Shown: positions 39,718 through 51,051, counted from the stretch's first letter. The stretch is DNA of 64,000 nucleotides from Siculibacillus lacustris (GCF_004328075.1 NZ_SJFN01000002.1:89689-153688); one strand, 5' to 3'. Made by a program: numbers and translations. The notes: a model not told the origin generated them from the sequence alone.

Positions 39718-40251
39718 ATGACCGCGAACCCTCACCCCCTGCCCCTGCCCGCCGTTGCCGAACCTCCGATGCCCTCCGGCCCCACCGACGACGGCGCGCT
39801 GCCGCTGCTGCGGGCGCGAGCGGGCCACCGCGCCGCCGAGACGGCGGCCCTGCTCGAAGCGCGGTTCGGCGTCTCGGCCTTCGAGGCGCGGGCGCTGATC
39901 GCCTTCGCCGCGACCTTTCGGCCGGCGCCGGGCGAGGCCCATGTGATCGGCGTCTGCCGCGGCGAGAGCTGCGCAAGGCGGGGCGGCCGCACCCTCGGCG
40001 ACCGGCTCGCCGCCCGCCTGGGGATCGCCTGGTACGGCCGCACCGGCGACGGTCGGCTGCGCCTGGAACCGGCCTATTGTCTCGGCCTGTGCGCCTCCGG
40101 CCCCTCGGCGATGATCGACGGCGAGCTGGCACCGCGCCTCGACGTGCTCGGCGTCGAGGCGTTGCTCGCCGAACTCGGCCTCGACGCGACCGCCACGGGA
40201 CCGGCGCCGCCGGCCGCGTCGGCTCTCGACGACGACGGCGGAAGGGTCTAA
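39718..40251 (+). CDS. Orphan FdsG/NuoE-like [2Fe-2S] thioredoxin-fold protein
   Basis: The 177-residue protein matches the gamma subunit of NAD-dependent formate dehydrogenase and NuoE. It has a short helical N-terminal part ([23 protein letters not shown]) and then the thioredoxin-like [2Fe-2S] domain with IGVCRGESC (Cys-x4-Cys) and [20 protein letters not shown] (Cys-x3-Cys). The N-terminal 25 residues and C-terminal 20 residues are low-complexity. In formate dehydrogenase it sits with FdsB and FdsA, which are absent here. Neighbours are the HAD gene (nine bases upstream) and purU (68 bases downstream), whose product is formate. It may serve a formate dehydrogenase encoded elsewhere or act as a separate ferredoxin. 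Confidence 0.8.
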   Translation: MTANPHPLPLPAVAEPPMPSGPTDDGALPLLRARAGHRAAETAALLEARFGVSAFEARALIAFAATFRPAPGEAHVIGVCRGESCARRGGRTLGDRLAARLGIAWYGRTGDGRLRLEPAYCLGLCASGPSAMIDGELAPRLDVLGVEALLAELGLDATATGPAPPAASALDDDGGRV

Positions 40252-40319
40252 ACGCCGAACGCCGACGGTGCGGCCCCACCGTCGCGCGGTCCGTCGCAGC
40301 CCCGGGGAGTCCGCCGCCG

Positions 40320-41177
40320 ATGTCGAGTGCCAGTTTCGTCCTCGCCCTGTCCTGTCCCAATCGCCCGGGCATCGTCGCGGCGGTGTCGACCCATCTGTTC
40401 GAACGCGGTTGCAACATCTCCGATGCCGCGCAGTACGACGACACGCTGTCGAACCAGTTCTTCATGCGGGTGGTGTTCGACGTCGACGGGCCGACGCTGG
40501 CCGACCTGCGCGCCGGGCTGACGCCGATCGCCGAGCGCTTCGGCATGACCTGGAGCCTGCGCGACCGGGCGCAGCGGCGGCGGGTGATGATCCTGGTGTC
40601 CAAGTTCGACCACTGCCTGGTCGACCTGCTCTATCGCCGGCGGATCGGCGAACTGCCGATGGACGTCACCGCGGTGGTCGCCAACCATCCGCGCGAGGCC
40701 TATGCCCACGTCGAATTCACCGACACGACCTTCCATCACCTGCCGATCGAGCCGGGCGCCAAGGCAGCGCAGGAGGCGCAGATCCTGCGCTTGATCGAGG
40801 CGACCGACACCGAGATCGTGGTGCTCGCCCGCTACATGCAGATCCTGTCCGGCGAGTTCGCAACGGCGCTGGCCGGGCGCTGCATCAACATCCACCACTC
40901 GTTCCTGCCCGGCTTCAAGGGCGCCAAGCCCTATCACCAGGCGCACGAGCGCGGCGTCAAGGTGATCGGCGCCACGGCGCATTTCGTCACGCCGGACCTC
41001 GACGAGGGGCCGATCATCGAGCAGGACGTCGAGCGGATCAGCCACCACGACACGCCCGACACGCTGGTCCGCAAGGGCCGCGACATCGAGCGGCGGGTGC
41101 TGGCGCGGGCGCTCGCCCATCACCTCGACGACCGGGTGCTGCTCAACGGCAAGCGCACGGTAGTGTTCCGGGACTGA
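40320..41177 (+). CDS. purU: Formyltetrahydrofolate deformylase PurU
   Basis: This enzyme hydrolyses 10-formyl-tetrahydrofolate to formate and tetrahydrofolate, balancing one-carbon pools. The 285-residue protein has an N-terminal ACT domain ([31 protein letters not shown], about 6-80). The formyltransferase-fold hydrolase domain follows, with [10 protein letters not shown], the catalytic [19 protein letters not shown] (Asn and His) and [20 protein letters not shown] (catalytic Asp). The start at 40320 is set by GGGGAG ten bases upstream and by the ACT domain boundary. A dispersed repeat follows the gene at 41191. Confidence 0.95.
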   Translation: MSSASFVLALSCPNRPGIVAAVSTHLFERGCNISDAAQYDDTLSNQFFMRVVFDVDGPTLADLRAGLTPIAERFGMTWSLRDRAQRRRVMILVSKFDHCLVDLLYRRRIGELPMDVTAVVANHPREAYAHVEFTDTTFHHLPIEPGAKAAQEAQILRLIEATDTEIVVLARYMQILSGEFATALAGRCINIHHSFLPGFKGAKPYHQAHERGVKVIGATAHFVTPDLDEGPIIEQDVERISHHDTPDTLVRKGRDIERRVLARALAHHLDDRVLLNGKRTVVFRD

Positions 41178-41190
41178 GGCACGGCCCGTC

Positions 41191-41270
41191 GGGTGCCTGG
41201 AGCGCAGCGACTTGCACCATGGGGCGCGGCACTCCAGGTGCGAACGGTGCAAGTCGCCGCGCTCCATGCA
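41191..41270. repeat. Second locus of the dispersed inverted repeat
   Basis: One arm at 41191-41218 contains GGAGCGCAGCGACTTGCACC; an inverted, slightly changed arm is at 41246-41270. Both resemble the pair at 324-424. The element lies just after purU and just before a stretch of lower GC content. Confidence 0.6.
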
Positions 41271-41336
41271 ACTCACGACGCCAACAGACGGAATTGCACT
41301 GCTCGATCTCGAAAAGACAATAGTTCCGATCACAAT

Positions 41337-41804
41337 TCAGAACGAAAAGCTGAACGTGCCTACGCCTTCAACCGCCAACGATCCCGTCGCAAGAACGTCC
41401 ATTCCGAGCAACACGTCGAAGCCCGCATTTTCCAAATCGAGCTCCCCACCCTGAATTAGATCCTGTAAAATATGTGCCTCAAATTTGTACTCATTCTCAC
41501 CTGACCCCTTCGAACCAACGACAAATCCGACATTGAACAAATAATTGTTGTGATATGAAACTCCACCGACGCCCAGAACCGGGAATTTCCCAATGGGCCG
41601 CAGCTTCAATTTTTGCGCCGCTGCTTTCGAAATCATCGTACGCTGAGCGCCGGTGTCGACCAGAGCCTTGAACATGTGATCGTTGATGTTCCCCGCACCA
41701 AAATCGACCTCTCCGCCGCCGAGATCGACCAGCCCGTTGGCATCAAAGATCGCAACGTTTATGAAAATCTGCGACTTATTGTGGTTGAGCCAAAGGCACG
41801 GCAT
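41337..41804 (-). CDS. Retropepsin-like aspartic protease
   Basis: The 155-residue protein has one retroviral-type aspartic protease domain. The active-site strand is FKALVDTGAQRTMISKAAAQ (DTGA near residues 50-53) and the second conserved hydrophobic-Gly motif is GFDVLLGMDVLATGS near 128-142. Such single-domain enzymes must dimerise to form the catalytic pair. The N-terminus ([21 protein letters not shown]) has no signal peptide, so it is probably cytosolic. The gene overlaps the end of the small upstream gene by 29 bases and has no ribosome site of its own, implying coupled translation. The DNA is much less GC-rich than its neighbours, suggesting recent transfer. The target protein is unknown. 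Confidence 0.82.
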   Translation of the reverse strand: MPCLWLNHNKSQIFINVAIFDANGLVDLGGGEVDFGAGNINDHMFKALVDTGAQRTMISKAAAQKLKLRPIGKFPVLGVGGVSYHNNYLFNVGFVVGSKGSGENEYKFEAHILQDLIQGGELDLENAGFDVLLGMDVLATGSLAVEGVGTFSFSF

Positions 41805-42039
41805 AGGAAAACATCCCGAGATTTACCGGGCTCGTTTCGATTACCTGCACCGAGAACAGACCATCGGTGTAGAAACTCCGCCCAGTCGTGTGCGCATCGC
41901 GCAATGTATCGTAAATTCCGATGATTTCGCTGTTCCGCATCAACGCAAATTTCCCGCGATCCGTCTTGATCAAATCCCCGACCTTCTCTTGGAAGGCATT
42001 GAAATTCAATTCGACTTCTCTCTCGATCGAGTCAGCCAT
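41776..42039 (-). CDS. Small partner of the retropepsin-like protease (DUF5678-like)
   Basis: This 87-residue protein begins [20 protein letters not shown] and has a core [42 protein letters not shown]. That pattern looks like small proteins annotated as DUF5678, with an RGK-hydrophobic strand and an I-G-x-Y/F turn. The start at 42039 is chosen because GGGGAG stands nine bases upstream; a second ATG at 42048 is too close to that site. The protease gene starts inside its last codons. I infer that the two products act together, but no function is known. The region shares the low GC content of the protease gene. Confidence 0.7.
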   Translation of the reverse strand: MADSIEREVELNFNAFQEKVGDLIKTDRGKFALMRNSEIIGIYDTLRDAHTTGRSFYTDGLFSVQVIETSPVNLGMFSYAVPLAQPQ

Positions 42040-42368
42040 CGCACTCATCTCCCCAAATCGAGAAACATTCGCGTATTCCGATCGTCGTGCGAACCGATAG
42101 GTCCTTCGTCGTCTTTCATCTGAGCGCTTCGTTCGAAACTGCTCAGCCAAGCTCGACCAAAGGCCGCGACAACCAACCATCCCGAGGGCATGAAGGTATC
42201 ACAACGAAGGCCATTCCTGAATATCTGCTCGGCAAACCTGACCTTCAAGAGTCTCGCGTCGGCGTTCGGATCGTCGCACCGACACCACGTCATGTCGAAC
42301 GACGTCCATGCGCACGAAAAGGGAACACGACCCTTTCCGCAGGGCCGGACTCACGCCATATTCCCGGC
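42040..42368. other. Region between the low-GC gene pair and uvrB
   Basis: About 330 bases of intermediate GC with no supported gene. It should carry the divergent promoters of the gene pair and of uvrB. The uvrB frame is open back to 42087, but codon use there is not typical. A small palindrome (AGCGCTTCGTTCGAA region near 42122) is visible. Confidence 0.35.
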
Positions 42369-45127
<2,759 letters not shown>

Positions 45128-45128
<1 letters not shown>

Positions 45129-45568
45129 TGGGCGGGGGGACGCGGCGATTCGGCTCGGCCTTCGCGGTGCTCGGTCCGTTGATGCTCGGCGGCTGCATTC
45201 CGTTTCCGACGCTCGACACGATTTCCCCCACCGCGGAGGTGACCGTCGTCGACGAGACCGGGGCACCCGTCGAAGGTGCCCTGGTCGAGTTGACCTCCCA
45301 CCAATTTCCAGGGTTTTCAGAAGATAGAGTAAAATTGGAGACGACAAACAGATCCGGACACGTATATTTCGAACCACAGAGGGAAGTTCATATGAGCAGC
45401 CTCATGCCTCACGGCATGAGGTTTTTTCAATTTTCATGGTGCATCAGCAAACCCGGCTTCGAAACGATCACCATGTATGATCCAGAGCTCGGAAATTGGT
45501 TCGAGTTGGCACGGTCGTTCCGGTTGAAGCGGGGCGCGGGACGGAGTTGCGGAGACCCGGCAAAATAG
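45128..45568 (+). CDS. Predicted lipoprotein, unknown function
   Basis: The 146-residue protein starts with a signal peptide and lipobox LGGC (Cys near residue 23), so it is probably lipid-anchored. Residues 35-70 (AEVTVVDETGAPVEGALVELTSH) look like a carboxypeptidase-regulatory/Ig-type beta repeat. The rest is not recognised. The ATG overlaps the uvrB stop by one base, so translation is coupled. Base composition falls sharply from about 45300 to 45510, and a full intrinsic-terminator hairpin lies inside the gene at 45400. The gene may therefore be only partly transcribed from the uvrB promoter, or its 3' part was acquired. Confidence 0.7.
45400..45427 (+). terminator. Intrinsic terminator inside the lipoprotein gene
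   Basis: CCTCATGCC (45400-45408) pairs perfectly with GGCATGAGG (45413-45421) around TCAC, followed directly by six T (45422-45427). This is a textbook rho-independent terminator on the plus strand, yet it lies 140 bases before the lipoprotein stop codon. Confidence 0.7.
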
Positions 45569-45626
45569 CACCCGGTGGTTCGGGGGCGCCCACTGCGACG
45601 AGTGGTAGCGCCGCGGAGCGCCCCTT

Positions 45627-45763
45627 CCCTTCTCCCCTCGCGGGAGAAGGTGGCCGAAGGCCGGATGAGGGGATCGACCGTTCCGCACGCGCCGGCTCGA
45701 GAGGGGGTGCCCAGACCCCTCATCCGCCGCTTCGCGGCACCTTCTCCCGCAAGGGGAGAAGGG
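45627..45763. repeat. Inverted pair of a palindromic intergenic element
   Basis: Unit 1 (45627-45672) has CCCTTCTCCCC, then GGGAGAAGGTGGCCGAAGG and ends GGATGAGGGG. Unit 2 (45716-45763) is the same unit inverted, with its inner palindrome changed to CCGCTTCGCGG. The pattern is a familiar repetitive element of alphaproteobacterial genomes. The 285-base gap (45569-45853) holds nothing else seen. Confidence 0.7.
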
Positions 45764-45853
45764 ATGGCCGCGGCAGGTCCTCGGCTGAACCCTGCCGTTT
45801 GTGCCGGTATCGATGCCATCGCCGGGGGCCGACGGGTTTCTCGAAGAGCCCCC

Positions 45854-46969
45854 TCACTCGCCCGCATCCGCCGCGCGCCGGCGCCGCAACACCCCGGCGC
45901 GCCAGGCCAGGGTCCGCACCTCGGCCGGATAGCCGACGATCACCGCGAAACCGACCGCCACCGCCACATAGACCGGGAACAGCACCTCCGGCGGCGGCGC
46001 GGCGTCGAGGTGGTTGACCACCGTGCCGGCGGCGATCAGGGCGATGCCGTGGCCGAGGTAGATCGGGTAGCTCGCCAGCCCCGCCACGCGGGCGATCGCC
46101 AGCAGCCGGGGCGACGGCCTCGGCCGGACGCCGCCGGGGCGCGGCGGCAGGAGCCACAGGGCGGCGGCCAGCGCCAGCGACCAGAACACCATCCACACGG
46201 TGTCGCCCCAGCGCGGCTGGAACAGGTTCCACAGCGCGACGGTGCCGGCGATCGCCAGGACCGCGGCGCCGAACCGGCGGCCGTGGCCGTCGCGGATGCG
46301 GTCGACGTCGGTGGCGGCGAGGCTGCCGAGCAGCCAGAAGAAGAAATAGAGCGGCAGCGACACCAGCGTGTAGCTGGCGCGGGTGCCGATCGCCGCATGG
46401 GCGGCGACGCCGGGGGCGAGCAGGGCGAAAGCCAGCGCGAAGGCGACGAGGCGCCGCCGACGCGCCGGCACCAGGGCCAGACAGGCGCCCCAGGCGAGAT
46501 AGCTCAGCAATTCGTGGGTCAGCGACCAACTGGCGTTGTAGGCGCCGTATGGGTCGAGGATGCCCTGGAGCATCCCGGCCTGCCAGATCAGGTTGATTTC
46601 GTGGGGTTCCCACATCACCGGGCGGCCGCCGACCGCGGCGAGGCCGAGTTCGCCGATCCCGACCACGGCGAGGAAGACCGCATAGAGCGGCAGAATGCGG
46701 GTCAGGCGCGCCACCAGATAGGTCGCGACGTCGCGATCGGCGCGGCCACCGCCGGCGCGCTCGATGCAGTAGCCGGAGAGCACGAAGAAGCCGGAGACCC
46801 ACAACCCGCCGGTGACCAGGCGCGACATCGGCCACGGGCTCCAGCCGGGATGGAGCTCGTGGACCAGCACATAGGCGTGCCCGACCACCACCATCACCGC
46901 GAAGACGAGGCGCAGGACATCGATCTGCCAGACGTAGCCGTCGCCCTGTGCCGCGCTCTGGGGCCGCAT
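45854..46969 (-). CDS. Acyltransferase 3 family membrane protein
   Basis: The 371-residue inner-membrane protein of the acyltransferase-3 (OafA/YrhL) group has about ten hydrophobic helices. It opens QIDVLRLVFAVMVVVGHAYVL, with the conserved catalytic-region histidine in GHA. Next come FVLSGYCIERAGGG and ARLTRILPLYAVF, where the RxxR-like arginines recur, and SWSLTHELLSYLAWG. Such enzymes O-acetylate or otherwise acylate cell-surface sugars or peptidoglycan. No polysaccharide cluster is nearby, so the acceptor is unknown. The ATG follows GGGGAGGG. It is divergent from the glutathione-transferase gene. Confidence 0.88.
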   Translation of the reverse strand: MRPQSAAQGDGYVWQIDVLRLVFAVMVVVGHAYVLVHELHPGWSPWPMSRLVTGGLWVSGFFVLSGYCIERAGGGRADRDVATYLVARLTRILPLYAVFLAVVGIGELGLAAVGGRPVMWEPHEINLIWQAGMLQGILDPYGAYNASWSLTHELLSYLAWGACLALVPARRRRLVAFALAFALLAPGVAAHAAIGTRASYTLVSLPLYFFFWLLGSLAATDVDRIRDGHGRRFGAAVLAIAGTVALWNLFQPRWGDTVWMVFWSLALAAALWLLPPRPGGVRPRPSPRLLAIARVAGLASYPIYLGHGIALIAAGTVVNHLDAAPPPEVLFPVYVAVAVGFAVIVGYPAEVRTLAWRAGVLRRRRAADAGE

Positions 46970-47189
46970 CCGCCCTCCCCTCGCCCGGTCCGCGCCGGGT
47001 GCCGCCCGACGCGGTGACGGGTTCGCCGTGTCGTGGTGCGATCTTCCCCTAGCATGATTTTCGAATGGTCCTCCACCGCGGTCGTCGCCTCAGGGCGAAC
47101 GGTGCGTCGTCGCGCGCGCCGCTGGGCAGGCCGGCCCGCAGGGGCTAGGTCTGACGACGGGTGGCGCGACCACCGAGAGGAGCGAGACC

Positions 47190-48233
47190 ATGCCGCAACT
47201 GATCGACGGGGTCTGGATGACGGGCGAAGTGGCGGCGAGCGAGACCCGCGACGGCGCCTTCCATCGCGAACCGACCCGCTTCCGCCGCTGGCTGACCGCC
47301 GACGGCGGGCCGGTGGCGCCCGAGATCCTCACCCCGGAGTTCCACGCTCCCGGCGCGACGGTCCCGGCGACCCTGCCGGCGGTGGCCGGACGCTACCGGC
47401 TCTATGTCGCCTATATCTGCCCCTGGGCGAGCCGGACGCTGATCTGGCGCAAACTGAAGGGGCTCGACGCGGTGATCCCGATCACCGTCGCCGATCCGGA
47501 GCTCGGCGAAGAGGGCTGGAGCTTCCGCGATCCCGACGGCCGCAGCCGCGATCCGGTCGAAGGCATCGGCGCGTTGCACGAGCTCTACACCCGTGCCGAC
47601 CCGCGCTACACCGGCAAGGTCTCGGTGCCGGTGCTGTGGGACACGGTCGAGCGGACCATCGTCAACAACGAATCCGCCGACATCGTACGGATGCTCGACG
47701 GCGCCTTCGACGGGCTGACCGGCAATCGGGTGGTGCTCTACCCCGAACCGCTGCGGCCGACGATCGACGCGTGGAACGCCCGGATCTATCCGGCGCTGAA
47801 CAACGGCGTCTACCGCGCCGGCTTCGCCCGCACCCAGAGGGCTTACGAGACGGCCTTCGACGAGGTCTTCGCGATGCTGGCGGCGCTCGAGGCGCATCTC
47901 GCGACCTCGCGCTACCTCGCCGGCGAGCACCTCACCGAAGCCGATTGGCGGCTGTTCGTGACCCTGGTGCGCTTCGACGCCGCCTATTTCGGCGCGTTCA
48001 AATGCAATCTGCGGCGGATCGTCGACCACCCGGCGCTGTCGGGCTACCTGCGCGAGCTGTATCGATGGCCGGGCATCGCCGAGACGGTGAACATCGACCA
48101 CATCAAGCGCGGCTACTATTCGATCCGCCACATCAACCCGACCGGCATCGTGCCCAAGGGCCCGGCGCTCGACTTCGCCGCCCCGCACGATCGCGACCGG
48201 CTGCCGGGGCGTGGGTTGTGGATGCGCGGATGA
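47190..48233 (+). CDS. Glutathionyl-hydroquinone reductase / Xi-class glutathione transferase
   Basis: The 347-residue protein matches the YqjG/ECM4 (Xi) class. The active-site motif CPWA stands at 77-80 with catalytic Cys77. The thioredoxin-fold half includes VSVPVLWDTVERTIVNNESADIVRML, and the helical C-terminal half has YLAGEHLTEADWRLFVTLVRFDAAYFGAFKCN and HIKRGYYSIRHINPTGIVPKGP, which is diagnostic. It reduces glutathionyl-hydroquinones. A GAGAGGAG ribosome site precedes the ATG. No linked aromatic-degradation genes are seen. Confidence 0.93.
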   Translation: MPQLIDGVWMTGEVAASETRDGAFHREPTRFRRWLTADGGPVAPEILTPEFHAPGATVPATLPAVAGRYRLYVAYICPWASRTLIWRKLKGLDAVIPITVADPELGEEGWSFRDPDGRSRDPVEGIGALHELYTRADPRYTGKVSVPVLWDTVERTIVNNESADIVRMLDGAFDGLTGNRVVLYPEPLRPTIDAWNARIYPALNNGVYRAGFARTQRAYETAFDEVFAMLAALEAHLATSRYLAGEHLTEADWRLFVTLVRFDAAYFGAFKCNLRRIVDHPALSGYLRELYRWPGIAETVNIDHIKRGYYSIRHINPTGIVPKGPALDFAAPHDRDRLPGRGLWMRG

Positions 48234-48344
48234 ACCGGATTTCGGGTAATGCGGCGTGAAGCCGCGATTCAACCGGATTTCGGCTCATCGATCACGCGGC
48301 CGACCGGGCACCGGCCGGAACGGTGCTTCCCGCCGGGCCTCGGC

Positions 48345-49460
48345 TCACTCGATGACGATGGTCGGCGGGCGGCGCACCGCGCCGGCGCCGTCGAGGCGGG
48401 CGCGCACCAGGGTGGCGATCTCGCGGTAGACCACGGCATGGGGACCGTCGGGGGCGTCGATGACGATCGGGCGACCACCGTCCGAGCCCTCGCGGATCGC
48501 CATGGTCAGCGGGATCTCGCCGAGGAAGGGCACGCCGAGGCGGGCGGCTTCGTCGCGGGCGCCGCCGTGGGCGAAGATGTCGTGGCGGCTGCCGCAGTTC
48601 GGGCAGACGAAATAGGACATGTTCTCGACGATGCCGAGGATCGGCACGTCGACCTTCTCGAACATCGCGACGCCGCGGCGGGCGTCGATCAGCGCGAGGT
48701 CCTGGGGCGTCGAGACCACCACCGCGCCGGCCAGCGGCACCGCCTGGGCCAGCGTCAACTGGGCGTCGCCGGTGCCCGGCGGCATGTCGACCACCAGGAT
48801 GTCGAGCTCGCCCCAGTCGACGTCGCGCAGCAGCTGGGTGACGGCGCTCATCACCATCGGCCCGCGCCAGATCATCGGCGCCTCTTCGTCGACCAGGAAG
48901 CCGATCGACATCACGCGGATACCGAAGACCTCGATCGGCACGATGATCCGGCCGTCGCGCAGTTCCGGCCGGCGACCGCCGAGGCCGAACAGCTTGGGCA
49001 CCGACGGGCCGTAGATGTCGGCGTCGAGCAGACCGATGCGCAGGCCGAGCCCGGCCAGCGCCAAGGCGAGATTGGCGGCGGTGGTCGACTTGCCGACGCC
49101 ACCCTTGCCGGAGGCGACCGCGACGATGTGGCGGACGCCGGGCAGATCGACGCGGTTCTTCGATTCGGGACGCGGCGCGGCGGCCGGGCGCGGCGGCGGC
49201 GCGGCGGCGGGATCGCGTTCGGCGGTCAGCGAGACAGTGGCCGCGGCGATCCCCGGAAGGGCCGCGACGCGGCTCTCGGCGGCCTTGCGCAGGGCCTCGA
49301 ACTCGGCGGCGCGGGCCGGATCGACGGCGATCGAAAAGAACACCCGGTCGCCGACGAAGGCGATCTCGGACAGCGCCGGCGAAGCGGCGAGCGGGGTGCG
49401 GCCGTCGGGGCCGGTGAGGTCGGCGAGGGCGGCGATCACGGTCTCGCGGGTCGGGGCCAT
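48345..49460 (-). CDS. mrp: Iron-sulfur cluster carrier ATPase Mrp/ApbC
   Basis: This P-loop ATPase carries or transfers [4Fe-4S] clusters to apoproteins. The 371-residue protein has an N-terminal MIP18/DUF59-like domain (about 1-80), a Pro/Ala linker (about 83-100) and the Mrp domain. The Mrp domain shows deviant Walker A SGKGGVGKST (117-126), LDADIYGPSVPKLFG, DMPPGTGD and the cluster-binding MSYFVCPNCGSRHDIF (Cys-x2-Cys). The start at 49460 follows GGAGACC. It converges with the glutathione-transferase gene; a DUF971 relative often found beside mrp is instead at 11025. Confidence 0.93.
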   Translation of the reverse strand: MAPTRETVIAALADLTGPDGRTPLAASPALSEIAFVGDRVFFSIAVDPARAAEFEALRKAAESRVAALPGIAAATVSLTAERDPAAAPPPRPAAAPRPESKNRVDLPGVRHIVAVASGKGGVGKSTTAANLALALAGLGLRIGLLDADIYGPSVPKLFGLGGRRPELRDGRIIVPIEVFGIRVMSIGFLVDEEAPMIWRGPMVMSAVTQLLRDVDWGELDILVVDMPPGTGDAQLTLAQAVPLAGAVVVSTPQDLALIDARRGVAMFEKVDVPILGIVENMSYFVCPNCGSRHDIFAHGGARDEAARLGVPFLGEIPLTMAIREGSDGGRPIVIDAPDGPHAVVYREIATLVRARLDGAGAVRRPPTIVIE

Positions 49461-50012
49461 GACGGGTCTCCGGTTCGGGTCGGCATCGCGACCCGAGGGT
49501 CGCCTCGGCCCGATAGACACCCTCCGTCCGACCGCGTCAACGGGCCTCGCGGCGCGAATCGCCGGGCGACGAGCACGCGCGACGGCGGTCGATCGCGGGG
49601 CCCGCGGGACGGATCGAGGCGCGGCGCGCAACCCGCCGCGGCCCGGCGCGAAGGTGGTTCGCCGGGACGAACCGGCGCCGTCGGAAGATTCCGGGCGGCC
49701 ACGTCTTCCGCAGCGTAACATTCGTTCTGCAGAGTAGTGAGACACCGGCGCGAATGTCCGAGGCGTTCTTCTCGGTCCTACTCGATCTGATCTGCGCGCC
49801 CTTCCGCTCGGTCGCGCCTGCCTTCGACAGTGCACCGGACGCGAAAAAGTCGCCATCTCTGGACACTGTGAAGCTCAACCATCCGACCAACGCTCGAAGG
49901 CCGGACTTTTTCGCAGTGGGAACTTGCATCAGAAAAGCCCGAACCGTAAATATGACCAGCTTCCGCCGCTCCTACTGGTGTATTTTCTTATCCTTCAACA
50001 AAAAGTAGAATC
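49461..50012. other. Long intergenic region between divergent mrp and the LacI-type gene
   Basis: About 550 bases. The left half is GC-rich; the right half (from about 49740) is A/T-richer and holds a perfect 11-base inverted repeat with a long loop (49841-49851 and 49904-49914). An 84-codon frame from 49754 to 50008 has no ribosome site and unconvincing composition, so I do not call it. Promoters of both divergent genes must be here. Confidence 0.4.
49841..49914. repeat. Widely spaced inverted repeat upstream of the LacI-type gene
   Basis: GCGAAAAAGTC (49841-49851) is exactly inverted as GACTTTTTCGC (49904-49914), 52 bases apart. It could be a pair of half-sites, ends of a small mobile remnant, or a stem. 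Confidence 0.5.
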
Positions 50013-51035
50013 ATGTCTCTCCGCCTCATCGCGACGGCGCTCGGCCTCAGCGTCACTACGGTTTCCCGGGCGCTGTCGGACTATGCGGACGTCGCGGAAG
50101 ACACCAAGCGGCGGGTGCTCGCCGAAGCCGCACGTATCGGCTACGTGCCCAACGCGGTGGCGCGCCGGCTCCAGAAGGGGCGTACCGATTCGATCGGGGT
50201 GGTCGCCTGGCTCGACAATCTCGGCAATTCCGACACGATGTTGTTCGATGCGGTGGCCGCCGCGTGGTCGCGCCTCGACGAGCTCGAACTCGACATGGTG
50301 CTGCTCGGTACCGGGCTCGATCTCGAGCGCGACCGCGCCGATCGCGGCCCGTTCAAGCGCACGGTCCGCGAGCGCAGCGTCGACGGCATCCTGTTGCTGC
50401 GGCCGCAGATCGACGACTGGCGGATCGATTTCCTGCGCGCCTCGGACTTCCCCTTCGTGGTGCTCGGGGCCACCGAACAGCCGCTGCCGGGGGTGATCAC
50501 CATCGGTCCCGACACCGATGCCGCGGCCGCCGCGGTGGTGGCGCGCCTGACCGAACTCGGCCATCGCGCCGTCGCCTGCATCTCGCCGGTGGCGCGCCAT
50601 CAGTATGCCCGCGCCCACGGGGCGGCGCTGCGTCGCCGAGCCGCGGCGGTCGGGCTGAAGGTCGTGCTCTACGAGGGTCCGCCGAGCGAGGACGGCGGCG
50701 CGGAGACGACGCAGGCGGTGCTCGCCGAGCCGTCACCGCCGACCGCCTTCGTCTATCTCTACAACCGCATGGCGCACGGCGGCCTGACGGCGCTGTACCG
50801 GTGCGGCTTGACGCCCGGACGCGACGTCGCGGTGATCTCGCTCGGCGACGACGCCCTGCTGCCGCACACCCGGCCGCCGCTGACCGCGGTGCGTACCCCG
50901 GTGCGCGACATGGCCCGTCACGGAGTCGACGTGCTGGAACGGATGATCCGCCGGCAGCCGCCGCAGGCGATCCCGATCTGGCCGGCCGAGCTGATCCTGC
51001 GCGACTCCGACGGACCGGTGGCGCCGGCCCGCTGA
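50013..51035 (+). CDS. LacI-family transcriptional regulator
   Basis: The 340-residue repressor-type protein begins directly with the LacI DNA-binding domain (MSLRLIATALGLSVTTVSRAL with hinge helix PNAVARRLQKGRTDSIGVV near 48-66). The periplasmic-binding-protein-like effector domain follows (GPFKRTVRERSVDGILLLRP to the C-terminus). Effectors of this family are usually sugars. No sugar transporter or catabolic operon is next to it, so its targets are outside the window or it acts alone. The ribosome site is weak. The RND efflux operon converges on it with 16 bases between stops. Confidence 0.9.
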   Translation: MSLRLIATALGLSVTTVSRALSDYADVAEDTKRRVLAEAARIGYVPNAVARRLQKGRTDSIGVVAWLDNLGNSDTMLFDAVAAAWSRLDELELDMVLLGTGLDLERDRADRGPFKRTVRERSVDGILLLRPQIDDWRIDFLRASDFPFVVLGATEQPLPGVITIGPDTDAAAAAVVARLTELGHRAVACISPVARHQYARAHGAALRRRAAAVGLKVVLYEGPPSEDGGAETTQAVLAEPSPPTAFVYLYNRMAHGGLTALYRCGLTPGRDVAVISLGDDALLPHTRPPLTAVRTPVRDMARHGVDVLERMIRRQPPQAIPIWPAELILRDSDGPVAPAR

Positions 51036-51051
51036 GCCGGCGCGGCCGGGA

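Noticed and set aside
49754-50008. 84-codon frame just before the LacI-type gene
   Set aside because: No ribosome site, mixed composition and an internal inverted repeat; probably regulatory DNA.
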